Assembly: GCF_049562855.1 (NCBI RefSeq) | Contig: NZ_CP186925.1 | Span: forward strand, 1,116,001-1,180,000 | Length of the DNA: 64,000 nt | Direction of reading: 5' to 3' | Source: Ruminococcus_C callidus | GTDB lineage: Bacteria > Bacillota > Clostridia > Oscillospirales > Ruminococcaceae | Shown here: one piece after another, positions 23,422-32,319 of the stretch | Position numbering within the stretch: position 1 is the first letter of the stretch | Layout: every line of letters starts with the position of its first letter | Notes under the pieces: generated by a model | Databases searched by the model: none | Seen by the model: only the letters and a program-made list of their open reading frames with translations | Told to the model about the DNA's origin: nothing | Translations under genes and position numbers: made by a program

Positions 23422-24438
23422 TTGAAAAAGTGGACTCCGAAACATGTAAACTGGCTCAAGGCACTGAAAATTGCTGCCGGAGCCGTGGCGGCGATTCTGC
23501 TGGCAGAAGCTTTTGGCTTGCAGAATGCCGCTTCTGCCGGTATCATCACGCTGCTGACTGTACAGAACACCCGACGGGAAACTGTCATGAGCAGTGTGCG
23601 GCGGTTCAGCGGCTTTGCAATGATGACGCTGCTCTGCCTGCCGATCTATCATTTCTGCGGCACAGCACCGTGGGCATTCGGCATCGTGTTGCTGTTGCTG
23701 TTGCTGATTTGCTACAGCTTCCGCATGGACGATGCCACGCCGATCAACGCCGTCATGGCAACCCACTACATGCTTGCCGGCGGTGTCACTCTGCACATGG
23801 TGGGGAATGAAGTGCTACTGTTGGTCATCGGCAGCGGCATCGGCGTTTGCCTGAACTGGTTCATGCCGCGGAATCTGGGGAAAATTCACATCATGCAGCG
23901 GGAACTGGACGAGGAGATCCGCGGGATTCTGGAACGCATGTCCATGCGGCTCCTGGAGGCAGACCATACCGGCTACGGGGACAGCTGCTTTGCCGAAACC
24001 GAACGGCTCTCCGGCGAACTGCGGCAGGAGATTGACGCATTCCTGCAAAACCAGACGTGGCAGGACGACATTTATTTTATGCGGTATGTGGAGATGCGGC
24101 GGGAACAATGCCGCGTGTTGCAGGTGATCTACCGTCAGCTGCTGCGGCTGAATCAGGTGCCGGAACAGGCGAAACCGCTGTCCGCATTTCTGGCAGATAT
24201 TGCGATGCATTTCCATGAGGGAAACGACTGTTCTGCCCTGTTGGAACAGCTGGAATCCCTGTACGCGGCATACCGGCAGGACGAACTGCCGGACACGCGG
24301 GAAAGCTTTGAGAACCGTGCAATTCTTTACAGCATTCTGACAGAATTGCAGTCTTTTCTACAGATCAAGCGGCAGTTCTATCTGACCCTGCCGGAGCAGG
24401 AACGCAAGCAGATGTTCGAACGGCTGATGCAGGCATGA
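23422..24438 (+). CDS. Aromatic acid exporter-like membrane protein (ArAE/FUSC type)
   Basis: 338 residues from TTG 23422 (GTGAGAGAAT upstream); no ATG fits the N-terminus. Five or six membrane segments lie in the first ~155 residues (ALKIAAGAVAAILLAEAFGL, SAGIITLLTVQNTRRETVMS, the FGIVLLLLLLICYSF run). A long soluble helical domain follows, with PRNLGKIHIMQRELDEEIRG. This is the layout of the putative aromatic acid exporter family with its C-terminal domain, common in Firmicutes. Substrate unknown. Convergent with the secreted protein gene; the two stops touch. Confidence 0.8.
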   Translation: MKKWTPKHVNWLKALKIAAGAVAAILLAEAFGLQNAASAGIITLLTVQNTRRETVMSSVRRFSGFAMMTLLCLPIYHFCGTAPWAFGIVLLLLLLICYSFRMDDATPINAVMATHYMLAGGVTLHMVGNEVLLLVIGSGIGVCLNWFMPRNLGKIHIMQRELDEEIRGILERMSMRLLEADHTGYGDSCFAETERLSGELRQEIDAFLQNQTWQDDIYFMRYVEMRREQCRVLQVIYRQLLRLNQVPEQAKPLSAFLADIAMHFHEGNDCSALLEQLESLYAAYRQDELPDTRESFENRAILYSILTELQSFLQIKRQFYLTLPEQERKQMFERLMQA

Positions 24439-25263
24439 TTATTGTGCGGTACTGATCGGTTCGATCGCGGCAATGTTGCCGGACAATTCCGGATAGACGG
24501 AAACCGTTCCGGCGGTTCTGGCGGCATCGGAGAGCGATTCGGTTTCCACAATGAACTCCAGCACGTTGGCACCGTCTGCACAGCTGCGGTAGCGGTGGGT
24601 GCTGTCGGTGTGCTGGTCTGCCTTGATGTCGCCCACGCGGACGGTAAACACAGAGCCGCTTTCCAACGTCACCTGAAACCGGTCGCCGCAGCCCTCTGTC
24701 AGCCAGCCTGTCCCCATGGCAACCAGATAGTCATCACAGCTTCGCCGCAGCCCGCGGCTGTCTGTCCACGCATTCTGCTGTATGGCGTACTGTTCGGAAC
24801 TGGTGTCCGTAATGGTGCGGTAGTCCATGTAGGCTTTGAATGCGGTATCGTATTCCTGAAAAAATGAATCTGTTTCCGGCGGTGTCTGCGGTGCTTCTGT
24901 AGATACCGCCGTGGTTTCTGTGGTGATAACTGTGGTGCATGTTGAAGTAGTTGTCGCTGTGGTTTCCGTTGTGGTTTCGAGAGATGTGCCGCTGGTTGCG
25001 AGCGGCGGTGCTGTTGTAAGCGGTGTTGCCGTCGGCGGCGGGACAGCGGCAGCAGATTCTGTCGTGCAGACCGGAACAGCAGCGGCTGTGGAAACCGGCG
25101 GGGCAGACAGCGGCACCGTATCACGAACGGCAGTGCTCACATCGGGGGCAATTGCCTGTGTACGGGGTAGTGCGGCTTCACTCCACGCCGGTACCTGCTG
25201 AACAGTCAGCGTGCAGAAACAGCCGGCACAGAACACGGAAAACAAACTGGAAAATCGAAACAT
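24439..25263 (-). CDS. Secreted or surface protein with Thr-rich linker, unknown C-terminal domain
   Basis: 274 residues; the start is fixed at 25263 by the minus-strand ribosome binding site GTCAGGAGGTCTTGT. An N-terminal signal (MFRFSSLFSVFCAGCFCTLT, a possible lipobox-like cleavage near Cys) is followed by a long Ala/Pro/Thr-rich linker (residues ~40-135, with TTTETTATTTSTCTTVITTE). The C-terminal ~130 residues begin SFFQEYDTAFKAYMDY. They include GLRRSCDDYLVAMGTGWL, GDRFQVTLESGSVFTVRVGD, KADQHTDSTHRY and ILEFIVETESLSD-type motifs, which I have seen next to peptidoglycan hydrolase domains in Clostridia phage proteins. Cell-wall role inferred. Confidence 0.75.
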   Translation of the reverse strand: MFRFSSLFSVFCAGCFCTLTVQQVPAWSEAALPRTQAIAPDVSTAVRDTVPLSAPPVSTAAAVPVCTTESAAAVPPPTATPLTTAPPLATSGTSLETTTETTATTTSTCTTVITTETTAVSTEAPQTPPETDSFFQEYDTAFKAYMDYRTITDTSSEQYAIQQNAWTDSRGLRRSCDDYLVAMGTGWLTEGCGDRFQVTLESGSVFTVRVGDIKADQHTDSTHRYRSCADGANVLEFIVETESLSDAARTAGTVSVYPELSGNIAAIEPISTAQ

Positions 25264-25428
25264 ACAAGACCTCCTGACAAAATCAGATTCATTGGCGGCG
25301 TTGTCCAAGCATATGCGAGTCAGCAGCATGGATATGCAGAAACGCTTTCGGATTTGTGGATTCTGATTTGAAGTAAACTGTTGAAACTGTGCAGAATGAT
25401 GAAATTGGCGAAAATTTTGCAAAACGCC

Positions 25429-25457
25429 TTGACAAATCCGGTGGATTCGCGTATACT
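25429..25457 (+). promoter_or_regulatory. Promoter of the trp operon
   Basis: TTGACA (25429-25434), 17 bases, TATACT (25452-25457), just before the T-box leader. The spacing and both boxes are near consensus. Confidence 0.9.
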
Positions 25458-25462
25458 GAAGG

Positions 25463-25760
25463 CAGTTAAATTCCATGAGCAAAAGTAAGTAGCCGGCAAA
25501 ACGGTAGCACAGAGAGTCGGGGGTGGTGGAATCCCGATGTATACGCTGTCTGGTGAATGGGTTTGTGAGAAGCGAGGCGAACGGGCAGATGCCCCAGTAC
25601 CTGATGCCGCATCTCCTGCGTTATCGGGAGGAAGATATATCCGGTAAATACGGCGTATCTGAAAAGAGGGAAACGAATGCTTATCGTTTCTGAATTTGGG
25701 TGGCAACACGTAGACAACAAGTCTGACGTCCCATAGGTGTGGGACATCAGGCTTTTTTTA
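25463..25760 (+). promoter_or_regulatory. Tryptophan T-box leader of the trp operon
   Basis: A ~300-base leader. The stem I AG-bulge arm reads AGAGAGTCGGGGGTGGTGGA. The specifier is TGG at 25558-25560 in the context GGTGAATGGG, and the T-box element GGGTGGCAACACG is at 25698-25710. A terminator stem, GTCTGACGTCCCA/TGGGACATCAGGC, ends in seven T (25720-25759). The UGGC bulge would pair with discriminator G73 of tRNA-Trp, in agreement with the TGG specifier. When charged tRNA-Trp is scarce, transcription continues into trpE. The remaining gap 25264-25428 holds no gene that I can support. Confidence 0.93.
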
Positions 25761-25784
25761 TTTGCATAAAGGAGTGAATGCGTC

Positions 25785-27251
25785 ATGTTAAAACCATCAT
25801 TGGAGGAAGTCAAGGCACTGGCAAAACAGTATAACACCATTCCCGTGTTCTATGAGTTTTCTGCCGACAATCAGACCCCGCTGAACATCTACGCGGCTCT
25901 TTCGAAAGACAGCCGGAATTCGTTTATTCTGGAAAGCGTCAGCAACGGTGTGCAGTGGGACCGGTATTCGTTTGTTGGCGTTTCCCCGAAAGAGGAGATC
26001 TGCATTACCGGTAATACCGCAGAGATCCGCACTGGTGACAAGATCGAAACGAAAGAAGTGGAACAGCCTATTGCCTTTCTGAAAGAACGCATGGCAGCAT
26101 ATCGCTCTCCGGTGCTGGAGGGTGCTCCCAATTTCACCGGCGGTCTGATCGGCTATTTCGGATACGACACCGTCCGCTACATGGAAAAGAAACTGACTCA
26201 TGTGCCGGAAGATGACATTCACATGCCGGACTGCCATCTGTTCCTGTATGAGGAACTGCTGGCATACGACCACCTCACCAGCAACGGCATTGTCATTCTA
26301 AACCTGCACACGGACGGTGATCTCGGAGCACAGTACGCGGCGGCACAGTGGAGAGCTGAAGAACTGGCAGACATTGTCCGCCACTATAATCCGCAGCCGC
26401 AGGTACGGCAGCATCACGGAGAGGCTGTGGTACGCTCCAACCTCACCAAGGAACAGTACAGCCAGATGGTACGGGACGCAAAGGAGTATATCCGGAACGG
26501 CGATATTTTCCAGATCGTGCTTTCCCAGCGGTTCGAGATCAGCAATCCGCCGGACAGCTTTTCCGTTTACCGGAAACTCCGTGCCACGAACCCGTCACCG
26601 TATCTGTACTATTTCCACACACCGGAATATGACGTGGCAGGGGCTTCACCGGAAATGCTGGCAAAGGTGACAAACGGTGTAATTCACAACCGTCCAATTG
26701 CCGGCACCAAGCCCAGAGGGCGGACACCGGAAGAAGACATCGCCAACGAAAAGGCACTTGCCGCAGACCCGAAGGAACGTGCAGAGCACACCATGCTGGT
26801 GGATCTGGGACGAAATGATGTGGGAAAGGTTTCCGAATTCGGCAGCGTAAAAGTGACAAGATATATGGTGACAGAACGTGCATCGAAAGTCATGCATCTG
26901 GTTTCTGATGTGGAGGGCAAGCTTCGCAAAGACCAGACCGCACTGGACGCACTCATGGCGATTCTGCCGGCAGGAACGCTGTCCGGTGCTCCGAAAGTAC
27001 GTGCTATGGAACTGATCGACCAGTTCGAGAACAAAAAGCGTGGACTTTACGGCGGCACCGTAGGGTATCTGGGATTTGACGGAAACATCAATACCTGTAT
27101 TGCAATTCGCACCGTGCTGTTTGCCAACGAAAAGGCATATGTACAGGCGGGTGCCGGTATTGTGGCAGATTCTGTGCCGGAAAATGAGTATTACGAAACC
27201 GTCAACAAGGCGTTGGCAGTCATCAATGCCATTAAGGAGGCAGAACAATGA
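25785..27251 (+). CDS. trpE: Anthranilate synthase component I
   Basis: 488 residues, AAAGGAGTGAATGCGTC before ATG 25785. It makes anthranilate from chorismate with TrpG-supplied ammonia. The N-terminal domain has FILESVSNGVQWDRYSFVG, where ILES matches the LLES tryptophan feedback loop. The C-terminal chorismate-binding domain has NGDIFQIVLSQRFE, PIAGTKPRGRTPEEDIANEK, LVDLGRNDVGKV and ILPAGTLSGAPKVRAMELID. First gene of the operon behind the T-box; overlaps the next start by four bases (ATGA). Confidence 0.96.
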   Translation: MLKPSLEEVKALAKQYNTIPVFYEFSADNQTPLNIYAALSKDSRNSFILESVSNGVQWDRYSFVGVSPKEEICITGNTAEIRTGDKIETKEVEQPIAFLKERMAAYRSPVLEGAPNFTGGLIGYFGYDTVRYMEKKLTHVPEDDIHMPDCHLFLYEELLAYDHLTSNGIVILNLHTDGDLGAQYAAAQWRAEELADIVRHYNPQPQVRQHHGEAVVRSNLTKEQYSQMVRDAKEYIRNGDIFQIVLSQRFEISNPPDSFSVYRKLRATNPSPYLYYFHTPEYDVAGASPEMLAKVTNGVIHNRPIAGTKPRGRTPEEDIANEKALAADPKERAEHTMLVDLGRNDVGKVSEFGSVKVTRYMVTERASKVMHLVSDVEGKLRKDQTALDALMAILPAGTLSGAPKVRAMELIDQFENKKRGLYGGTVGYLGFDGNINTCIAIRTVLFANEKAYVQAGAGIVADSVPENEYYETVNKALAVINAIKEAEQ

Positions 27252-28882
27252 TCTTACTGATTGATAACTATGATTCGTTCACCTATAATCTGTATCAGTA
27301 TATCGGTGAACTGTACCGTGACATTCAGGTAGTTCGCAACGACGAGATCACCATTGAGCAGATCGAAGCTCTGCACCCGCAGGCACTGATCCTCTCTCCG
27401 GGACCGGGATACCCGAAAGATGCCGGCATCACCATGGAGGCGATCCGCCACTTCAACGGCAAGATTCCGATGCTGGGCGTGTGTCTGGGACATCAGTCCA
27501 TTTGTGAAGCTTTCGGCGGAACAATTGTCCGTGCTTCCCACCTGATGCATGGCAAGGCAAGCCAGATGGTACTGGATATGACCTGCCCCATTTTTGCAGG
27601 ACTGCCCAAGACGGTTTCCTGCGGCAGATACCATTCTCTGATCGCACAGGAATCGGATTTTCCGGCATGCCTGAAAGTGACTGCACGGGACGAGAACGGA
27701 CAGATCATGGCACTGGAACATCGGGAAACCCAGACCTATGGCGTACAGTTCCACCCCGAATCCCTGCTGACCGGCGATGGTAAGCGTATGCTGGCAAACT
27801 TCCTGAATCTGATTCCGGACGTATCTGTGCCGCTGCCGCCCATTGTGGAAGAACGACCTAAGACGGAACTGAAAAAGTATATCGCACAGGTGACCGACGG
27901 CAAGGATCTGACAGAAGCAGAAGCACAGGACGCAATGGACATCATCATGAGCGGCAGTGCGACCAATGCACAGATCGCCGGTCTGCTGGTGGCTCTCCGC
28001 ATGAAAGGCGAAACCATTGCAGAGATCACCGGTTTTGCCAAGGGCATGCGGCAGAAGGCCAAGCATGTCACCGGCTGCGAGAACTCCATTGAGATCGTGG
28101 GAACCGGCGGCGATCTGGCGAACTCGTTTAACATCTCCACCACATCTTCCTTTGTTATCTCTGCGGCAGGCATGCCGGTGGCAAAGCACGGCAACCGGAG
28201 TGTTTCCAGTAAAAGCGGTGCGGCAGATGTGCTGGAAAGTCTGGGCGTGAAGATTCAGACCACACCGGAGCAGGCAAAGGCTTCCATTCAGGAGATCGGT
28301 ATCTCGTTCCTGTTTGCACAGAGTTATCACGGTGCTATGAAGTACGTGGCTCCGGCACGAAAGGAACTGGGGATCCGTACCGTATTCAATGTGCTGGGAC
28401 CTCTGACCAATCCGGCATCGACCGATTATATCCTTCTGGGCGTATACGAAAAGGCACTGCTGCCGGTAATGGCACGGGTGCTTATGGGGCTGGGCATCAA
28501 GAATGCGATGATCGTCTACGGCAACGACCGGCTGGATGAGGTGTCCATTTGCGATAAGACCTCCGTGGCAGAGGTACGGGACGGCAAAATCACAGAGTAT
28601 GAGATCGCTCCGGAGGACTTCGGCTTCCCGCGGGCAGACAAGTCGGAAATTGTCGGCGGCGTGGCAGATGAAAACGCCAAGATCGCACGGGGCATTCTGG
28701 ACGGCTCCATTCAGGGGGCAAAGCGGAATATCGTTCTCATGAACGCCGGCTGTGCCCTGTATGTGTCCGGCAAGGCAGCCACCATTGCAGACGGCATTCA
28801 GCTGGCTGCCCGGCAGATCGACAGCGGCAGGGCGTTGGCAAAGTTACAGCAGCTGGTGGAATTCACCAATCGGAATGTGTGA
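27248..28882 (+). CDS. trpGD: TrpG-TrpD fusion: glutamine amidotransferase + anthranilate phosphoribosyltransferase
   Basis: 544 residues. Residues 1-195 are the class I glutamine amidotransferase: LLIDNYDSFTYNLYQYIGEL, LGVCLGHQSICEAFGG with the catalytic Cys, and YGVQFHPES with His and Glu. After a short linker (VEERPKTELKKYIAQV) residues ~215-544 are TrpD, with VGTGGDLANSFNISTTSSFV (PRPP site), KHGNRSVSSKSGAADVLESL and FNVLGPLTNPA. The fusion joins the first two steps after chorismate, as in some enterobacteria. It is an unbroken frame, so not a frameshift artefact. Confidence 0.96.
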   Translation: MILLIDNYDSFTYNLYQYIGELYRDIQVVRNDEITIEQIEALHPQALILSPGPGYPKDAGITMEAIRHFNGKIPMLGVCLGHQSICEAFGGTIVRASHLMHGKASQMVLDMTCPIFAGLPKTVSCGRYHSLIAQESDFPACLKVTARDENGQIMALEHRETQTYGVQFHPESLLTGDGKRMLANFLNLIPDVSVPLPPIVEERPKTELKKYIAQVTDGKDLTEAEAQDAMDIIMSGSATNAQIAGLLVALRMKGETIAEITGFAKGMRQKAKHVTGCENSIEIVGTGGDLANSFNISTTSSFVISAAGMPVAKHGNRSVSSKSGAADVLESLGVKIQTTPEQAKASIQEIGISFLFAQSYHGAMKYVAPARKELGIRTVFNVLGPLTNPASTDYILLGVYEKALLPVMARVLMGLGIKNAMIVYGNDRLDEVSICDKTSVAEVRDGKITEYEIAPEDFGFPRADKSEIVGGVADENAKIARGILDGSIQGAKRNIVLMNAGCALYVSGKAATIADGIQLAARQIDSGRALAKLQQLVEFTNRNV

Positions 28883-28891
28883 GGTGCGGAA

Positions 28892-29677
28892 ATGATTTTA
28901 GATGAGATCATGAAGTATCGTGCCCGGCAGCTGGAACGGGAAAAGGCTGCCTACGGACTGGAAGAAATGCAGAAGCGTGCGGAAAAGGCACTGGCGGAGC
29001 GAAAGCCGGTTTCTCTGAAAGCGGCACTGCGGCAGGATACGCTGTCCTGCATTTGTGAAGTGAAAAAAGCGTCCCCGTCCAAGGGACTGATTCGGGCAGA
29101 TTTTCAGCCGGTGGAAATTGCAAAGGCGTATGAAGCCGCCGGAGCGAGTGCCATTTCCTGCCTGACGGAGGAGCATTACTTTCAAGGCTCGTCCGCATAT
29201 CTGACGGCGATCCGGCAGGTGGTTTCTCTGCCGGTCCTGCGGAAGGATTTTCTCTTTGATGCATATCAGGTTTACGAGGCGGCTGCCATTGGGGCAGATG
29301 CAGTGCTTTTGATCGCCGCCGTGCTGCCGCCGGAAACGCTGGCGGAACTGTACCGGCTGGCGTATTCGCTGGGGCTGGAAGTTCTCGTAGAGGTGCACAA
29401 TCAGGAGGAACTGGAACAGATCGCATTTCTGGAACCGCAGATTCTGGGTGTGAACAACCGGAATCTGAAAACCTTTGAAGTCAGTCTGGACACCGTGGCA
29501 AAGCTGAAACCCTTTGCACCGGAGCAGGCAGTGTTTGTATCGGAAAGCGGTATCCGGAACAATGCCGATATGCAAATGGTGCGGCAGCTGGGAGCAGATG
29601 CGGTGCTGATCGGAGAAACACTGATGCGTAGCGATGATATTGCCGGAACGCTGCACCAGCTGCGGGAGGGCGTATGA
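28892..29677 (+). CDS. trpC: Indole-3-glycerol phosphate synthase
   Basis: 261 residues, GTGAGGTGCGGAA before ATG 28892. TIM barrel with CEVKKASPSKGLIRADF (substrate-binding Lys), SCLTEEHYFQGSSAYL, LRKDFLFDAYQV, GVNNRNLKTFEV and SESGIR, all hallmark TrpC strands. It converts CdRP to indole-3-glycerol phosphate. The last four bases overlap the TrpF start (ATGA), indicating translational coupling. Confidence 0.95.
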   Translation: MILDEIMKYRARQLEREKAAYGLEEMQKRAEKALAERKPVSLKAALRQDTLSCICEVKKASPSKGLIRADFQPVEIAKAYEAAGASAISCLTEEHYFQGSSAYLTAIRQVVSLPVLRKDFLFDAYQVYEAAAIGADAVLLIAAVLPPETLAELYRLAYSLGLEVLVEVHNQEELEQIAFLEPQILGVNNRNLKTFEVSLDTVAKLKPFAPEQAVFVSESGIRNNADMQMVRQLGADAVLIGETLMRSDDIAGTLHQLREGV

Positions 29678-30279
29678 AAATCAAGTTTTGCGGAATCCGG
29701 CGGCTGGAAGATGTGGCGTTCTGCAACGAACTCCAGCCGGAATATCTGGGCATGATCTTGTCATCAGGATTTCGCCGGACGATTTCGCCGGAAACGGCAG
29801 AACAGCTGGTAAAAGCCAAAAGCCGCAGCATTGCTGCAGTCGGCGTGTTCGTCAACGAAACGCCGGAGCACATTGCACAGGTGCTGAAACAGGTGCCGCT
29901 GGACGTGATACAGCTGCACGGCAGTGAAACGGCAGAGATCGTTTCCGGTGTGCGATGGCGTACCGGTTTACCGGTATGGAAAGCGGTGCAGGTGCAAACT
30001 GCCGCCGATATACAGGCAGCTCGGCAGCTGGGAGCAGACCAGCTGATTCTGGAGGGCAAAGCTGGCGGCATGGGCATTACCGCAGACTGGGAACTGATCG
30101 CCGGAGCAAAACCGGCACAGCCGTTTCTGCTGGCTGGCGGACTGACACCGGAGAATGTGGCAGAAGCCGCAGCCAGGGTACAGCCGGACGGCGTGGACTT
30201 TTCCAGCGGCATCGAAACCGGCAGTGTAAAAGACTATGCAAAAATGAAGCGAATTGTAACGATAATACGAGGTGTATAA
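29674..30279 (+). CDS. trpF: Phosphoribosylanthranilate isomerase
   Basis: 201 residues. Starts MKIKFCGIRRLEDVAFCN with the catalytic Cys, then GMILSSGFRRTISPETAEQL, AVGVFVNETPEHIAQV, VIQLHGSE, and the phosphate-binding FLLAGGLTPENV and GVDFSSGIET. The Asp of the usual VGVF/D region is in place (LDVIQLHG, DFSSG). Operon order F before B-A is ordinary. One base separates its stop from the TrpB ATG. Confidence 0.94.
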   Translation: MKIKFCGIRRLEDVAFCNELQPEYLGMILSSGFRRTISPETAEQLVKAKSRSIAAVGVFVNETPEHIAQVLKQVPLDVIQLHGSETAEIVSGVRWRTGLPVWKAVQVQTAADIQAARQLGADQLILEGKAGGMGITADWELIAGAKPAQPFLLAGGLTPENVAEAAARVQPDGVDFSSGIETGSVKDYAKMKRIVTIIRGV

Positions 30280-30280
30280 C

Positions 30281-31468
30281 ATGGGCAAGGTAGGAAGATT
30301 TGGTATTTTCGGCGGGCAGTATGTGCCGGAAACCGTTATGAATGCAGTGCATGAACTGGAAGAAGCTTATGCGAAATACGGCAATGATCCGGAATTTCTG
30401 GAAGAATACCGGACACTGCTGCGGGACTATGCCGGCAGACCGTCAATGCTGTACTATGCAGACCGCATGACCAGAGATCTGGGCGGCTGCAAGATCTACC
30501 TGAAGCGGGAAGACCTGAACCACACCGGTGCACACAAGATCAACAACGTGCTGGGACAGATCTTGCTGGCAAAGAAAATGGGCAAGAAGCGGATCATTGC
30601 CGAAACCGGTGCCGGACAGCACGGCGTGGCAACTGCAACTGCTTGTGCAATGTTTGATATGGAATGCGAGATCTATATGGGCAAAGAGGACGTTCGCCGT
30701 CAGCGGCTGAACGTATACCGTATGGAACTGCTGGGTGCAAAGGTCAACAGCGTGGACAACGGCACTGCAACTCTGAAAGATGCGATCAACGAGGCGATGC
30801 GTGACTGGGCAACCAATATTGACACGACTTTCTACCTGATCGGCTCTGTCATGGGACCGCACCCGTATCCGACCATGGTGCGGGATTTCCAGAAGGTCAT
30901 TGGCGAGGAAGCCAAGAAACAGCTGATGGAAAAAGAGGGAAGACTGCCGGATTGTGTGGTTGCCTGCGTCGGCGGCGGCTCCAATGCAATGGGTATGTTC
31001 TACGATTTCATTCCGGACGAGAGCGTTCGTCTGGTGGGTGCGGAAGCAGCCGGAAAGGGTATTGATACCAAGCTGCACGCTGCAACAGTTGCCAAGGGCA
31101 GCCTCGGCATTTTCCACGGCATGAAGTCCTACTTCCTTCAGAATGAAGAGGGGCAGATCGCACCGGTTTACTCCATTTCCGCTGGTCTGGACTATCCGGG
31201 TATCGGACCGGAGCACGCAAACCTCTATAAGACCGGACGTGCGGAATATGTGCCGATCACTGACGAAGAAGCTGTACAGGCTCTGGAATATCTGTCCCGC
31301 ACAGAGGGCATCATTCCGGCAATCGAATCTGCCCATGCTGTGGCTGCGGCACTGAAGATCGCACCGGAGATGAAACCCGATCAGATCATGATCATCAATA
31401 TTTCCGGCAGAGGAGATAAGGACATGCAGCAGATTGCAGAATACAGAGGAGTGAAGATTGATGACTAA
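30281..31468 (+). CDS. trpB: Tryptophan synthase beta chain
   Basis: 395 residues from ATG 30281; GTG 30272 in frame is less likely because ACGAGGTG serves as ribosome binding site. PLP lysine in NHTGAHKINNVLGQILLAKK. Other marks: GRFGIFGGQYVPETVMNA, ETGAGQHGVATATACAM, CVGGGSNAMGMFYDFIPD and AGLDYPGIGPEHA. It condenses indole with serine. Overlaps trpA by eight bases. Confidence 0.96.
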   Translation: MGKVGRFGIFGGQYVPETVMNAVHELEEAYAKYGNDPEFLEEYRTLLRDYAGRPSMLYYADRMTRDLGGCKIYLKREDLNHTGAHKINNVLGQILLAKKMGKKRIIAETGAGQHGVATATACAMFDMECEIYMGKEDVRRQRLNVYRMELLGAKVNSVDNGTATLKDAINEAMRDWATNIDTTFYLIGSVMGPHPYPTMVRDFQKVIGEEAKKQLMEKEGRLPDCVVACVGGGSNAMGMFYDFIPDESVRLVGAEAAGKGIDTKLHAATVAKGSLGIFHGMKSYFLQNEEGQIAPVYSISAGLDYPGIGPEHANLYKTGRAEYVPITDEEAVQALEYLSRTEGIIPAIESAHAVAAALKIAPEMKPDQIMIINISGRGDKDMQQIAEYRGVKIDD

Positions 31469-32255
31469 GAATAAGATTGATGCAAGACTGGAACAGTGCA
31501 AGGCAGAGGGCAGAAAAGCCCTGATCACATTTATCACTGCTGGTGACGGCGGCTATGACTGCACCGAAAAGGCAGTGCTGGAAATGGCGAAAAACGGAGC
31601 AGACCTGATCGAACTGGGCGTACCGTTTTCCGATCCGATCGCAGAGGGACCGGTGATCCAGTGTGCCAGCGAACGCTCCCTGCGGAACGGTACCACTCTG
31701 GTGGGTATTTTCGATCTGGTACGCCGTCTGCGGAAAGAAACCGATGTGCCGCTGCTGTTGATGATGTACCTGAACACCATTTTCTGTTTCGGAACCGACC
31801 GTTTTTTCGCACTCTGTGAGGAATGCGGCATTGACGGTGTCATTGTACCGGACATTCCCTTTGAGGAAAAAGACGAGATTCAGGGCAGTGCAGATGCCCA
31901 CAATGTACACAACATCAGTCTTGTAACACCGGCAAGTGAAGATCGTATCCAGATGATCGCTTCGGAAGCAACCGGTTTCCTGTACTGTGTATCCTCCAAC
32001 GGTGTAACTGGTGTTCGCAGCCAGTTCCAGACGGATTTCGCACCATTCTTTGAGAAGATCCACAAGTACGCAAAGGTTCCCTGTGCTGTAGGATTTGGCA
32101 TTTCCGGTCCGGAAGCAGCCAGGGAGATGAGTCAGTACTGCGACGGCGTGATTGTCGGCAGTGCCGTTGTGCGGCTGGTGGAACAGTACGGTAGCGATGC
32201 ACCGAAGGAGATCGGGGCATTTACCAAGAGCTTGCGTGACGCACTGGACGCGTAA
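31461..32255 (+). CDS. trpA: Tryptophan synthase alpha chain
   Basis: 264 residues from ATG 31461 (AGAGGAGTGAAGATTG upstream, inside trpB). LIELGVPFSDPIAEGPVIQ carries the catalytic Glu and Asp. Further: CGIDGVIVPDIPFEEKDE, CVSSNGVTGVRS (where Y/S-x-x-S-x-x-G-x-T-G is usual) and VGFGISGPE. It cleaves indole-3-glycerol phosphate and passes indole to TrpB. Last gene of the operon; no separate terminator lies before the next promoter at 32285. Confidence 0.95.
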   Translation: MTKNKIDARLEQCKAEGRKALITFITAGDGGYDCTEKAVLEMAKNGADLIELGVPFSDPIAEGPVIQCASERSLRNGTTLVGIFDLVRRLRKETDVPLLLMMYLNTIFCFGTDRFFALCEECGIDGVIVPDIPFEEKDEIQGSADAHNVHNISLVTPASEDRIQMIASEATGFLYCVSSNGVTGVRSQFQTDFAPFFEKIHKYAKVPCAVGFGISGPEAAREMSQYCDGVIVGSAVVRLVEQYGSDAPKEIGAFTKSLRDALDA

Positions 32256-32284
32256 GCTTTCTGGTGATAATTTTCAAAAAAAGA

Positions 32285-32313
32285 TTGACAACCCACCGGA
32301 AATCTGCTATACT
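32285..32313 (+). promoter_or_regulatory. Promoter of the second T-box transcript
   Basis: TTGACA (32285-32290), 17 bases, TATACT (32308-32313), with TGC just before the -10 box (extended -10). Confidence 0.9.
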
Positions 32314-32319
32314 ATAACT

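Noticed and set aside
24442..24867. 141-residue + strand frame opposite the secreted Thr-rich protein
   Set aside because: The minus strand has a ribosome binding site, a signal peptide and a Thr-rich linker; the + strand frame has none of these.
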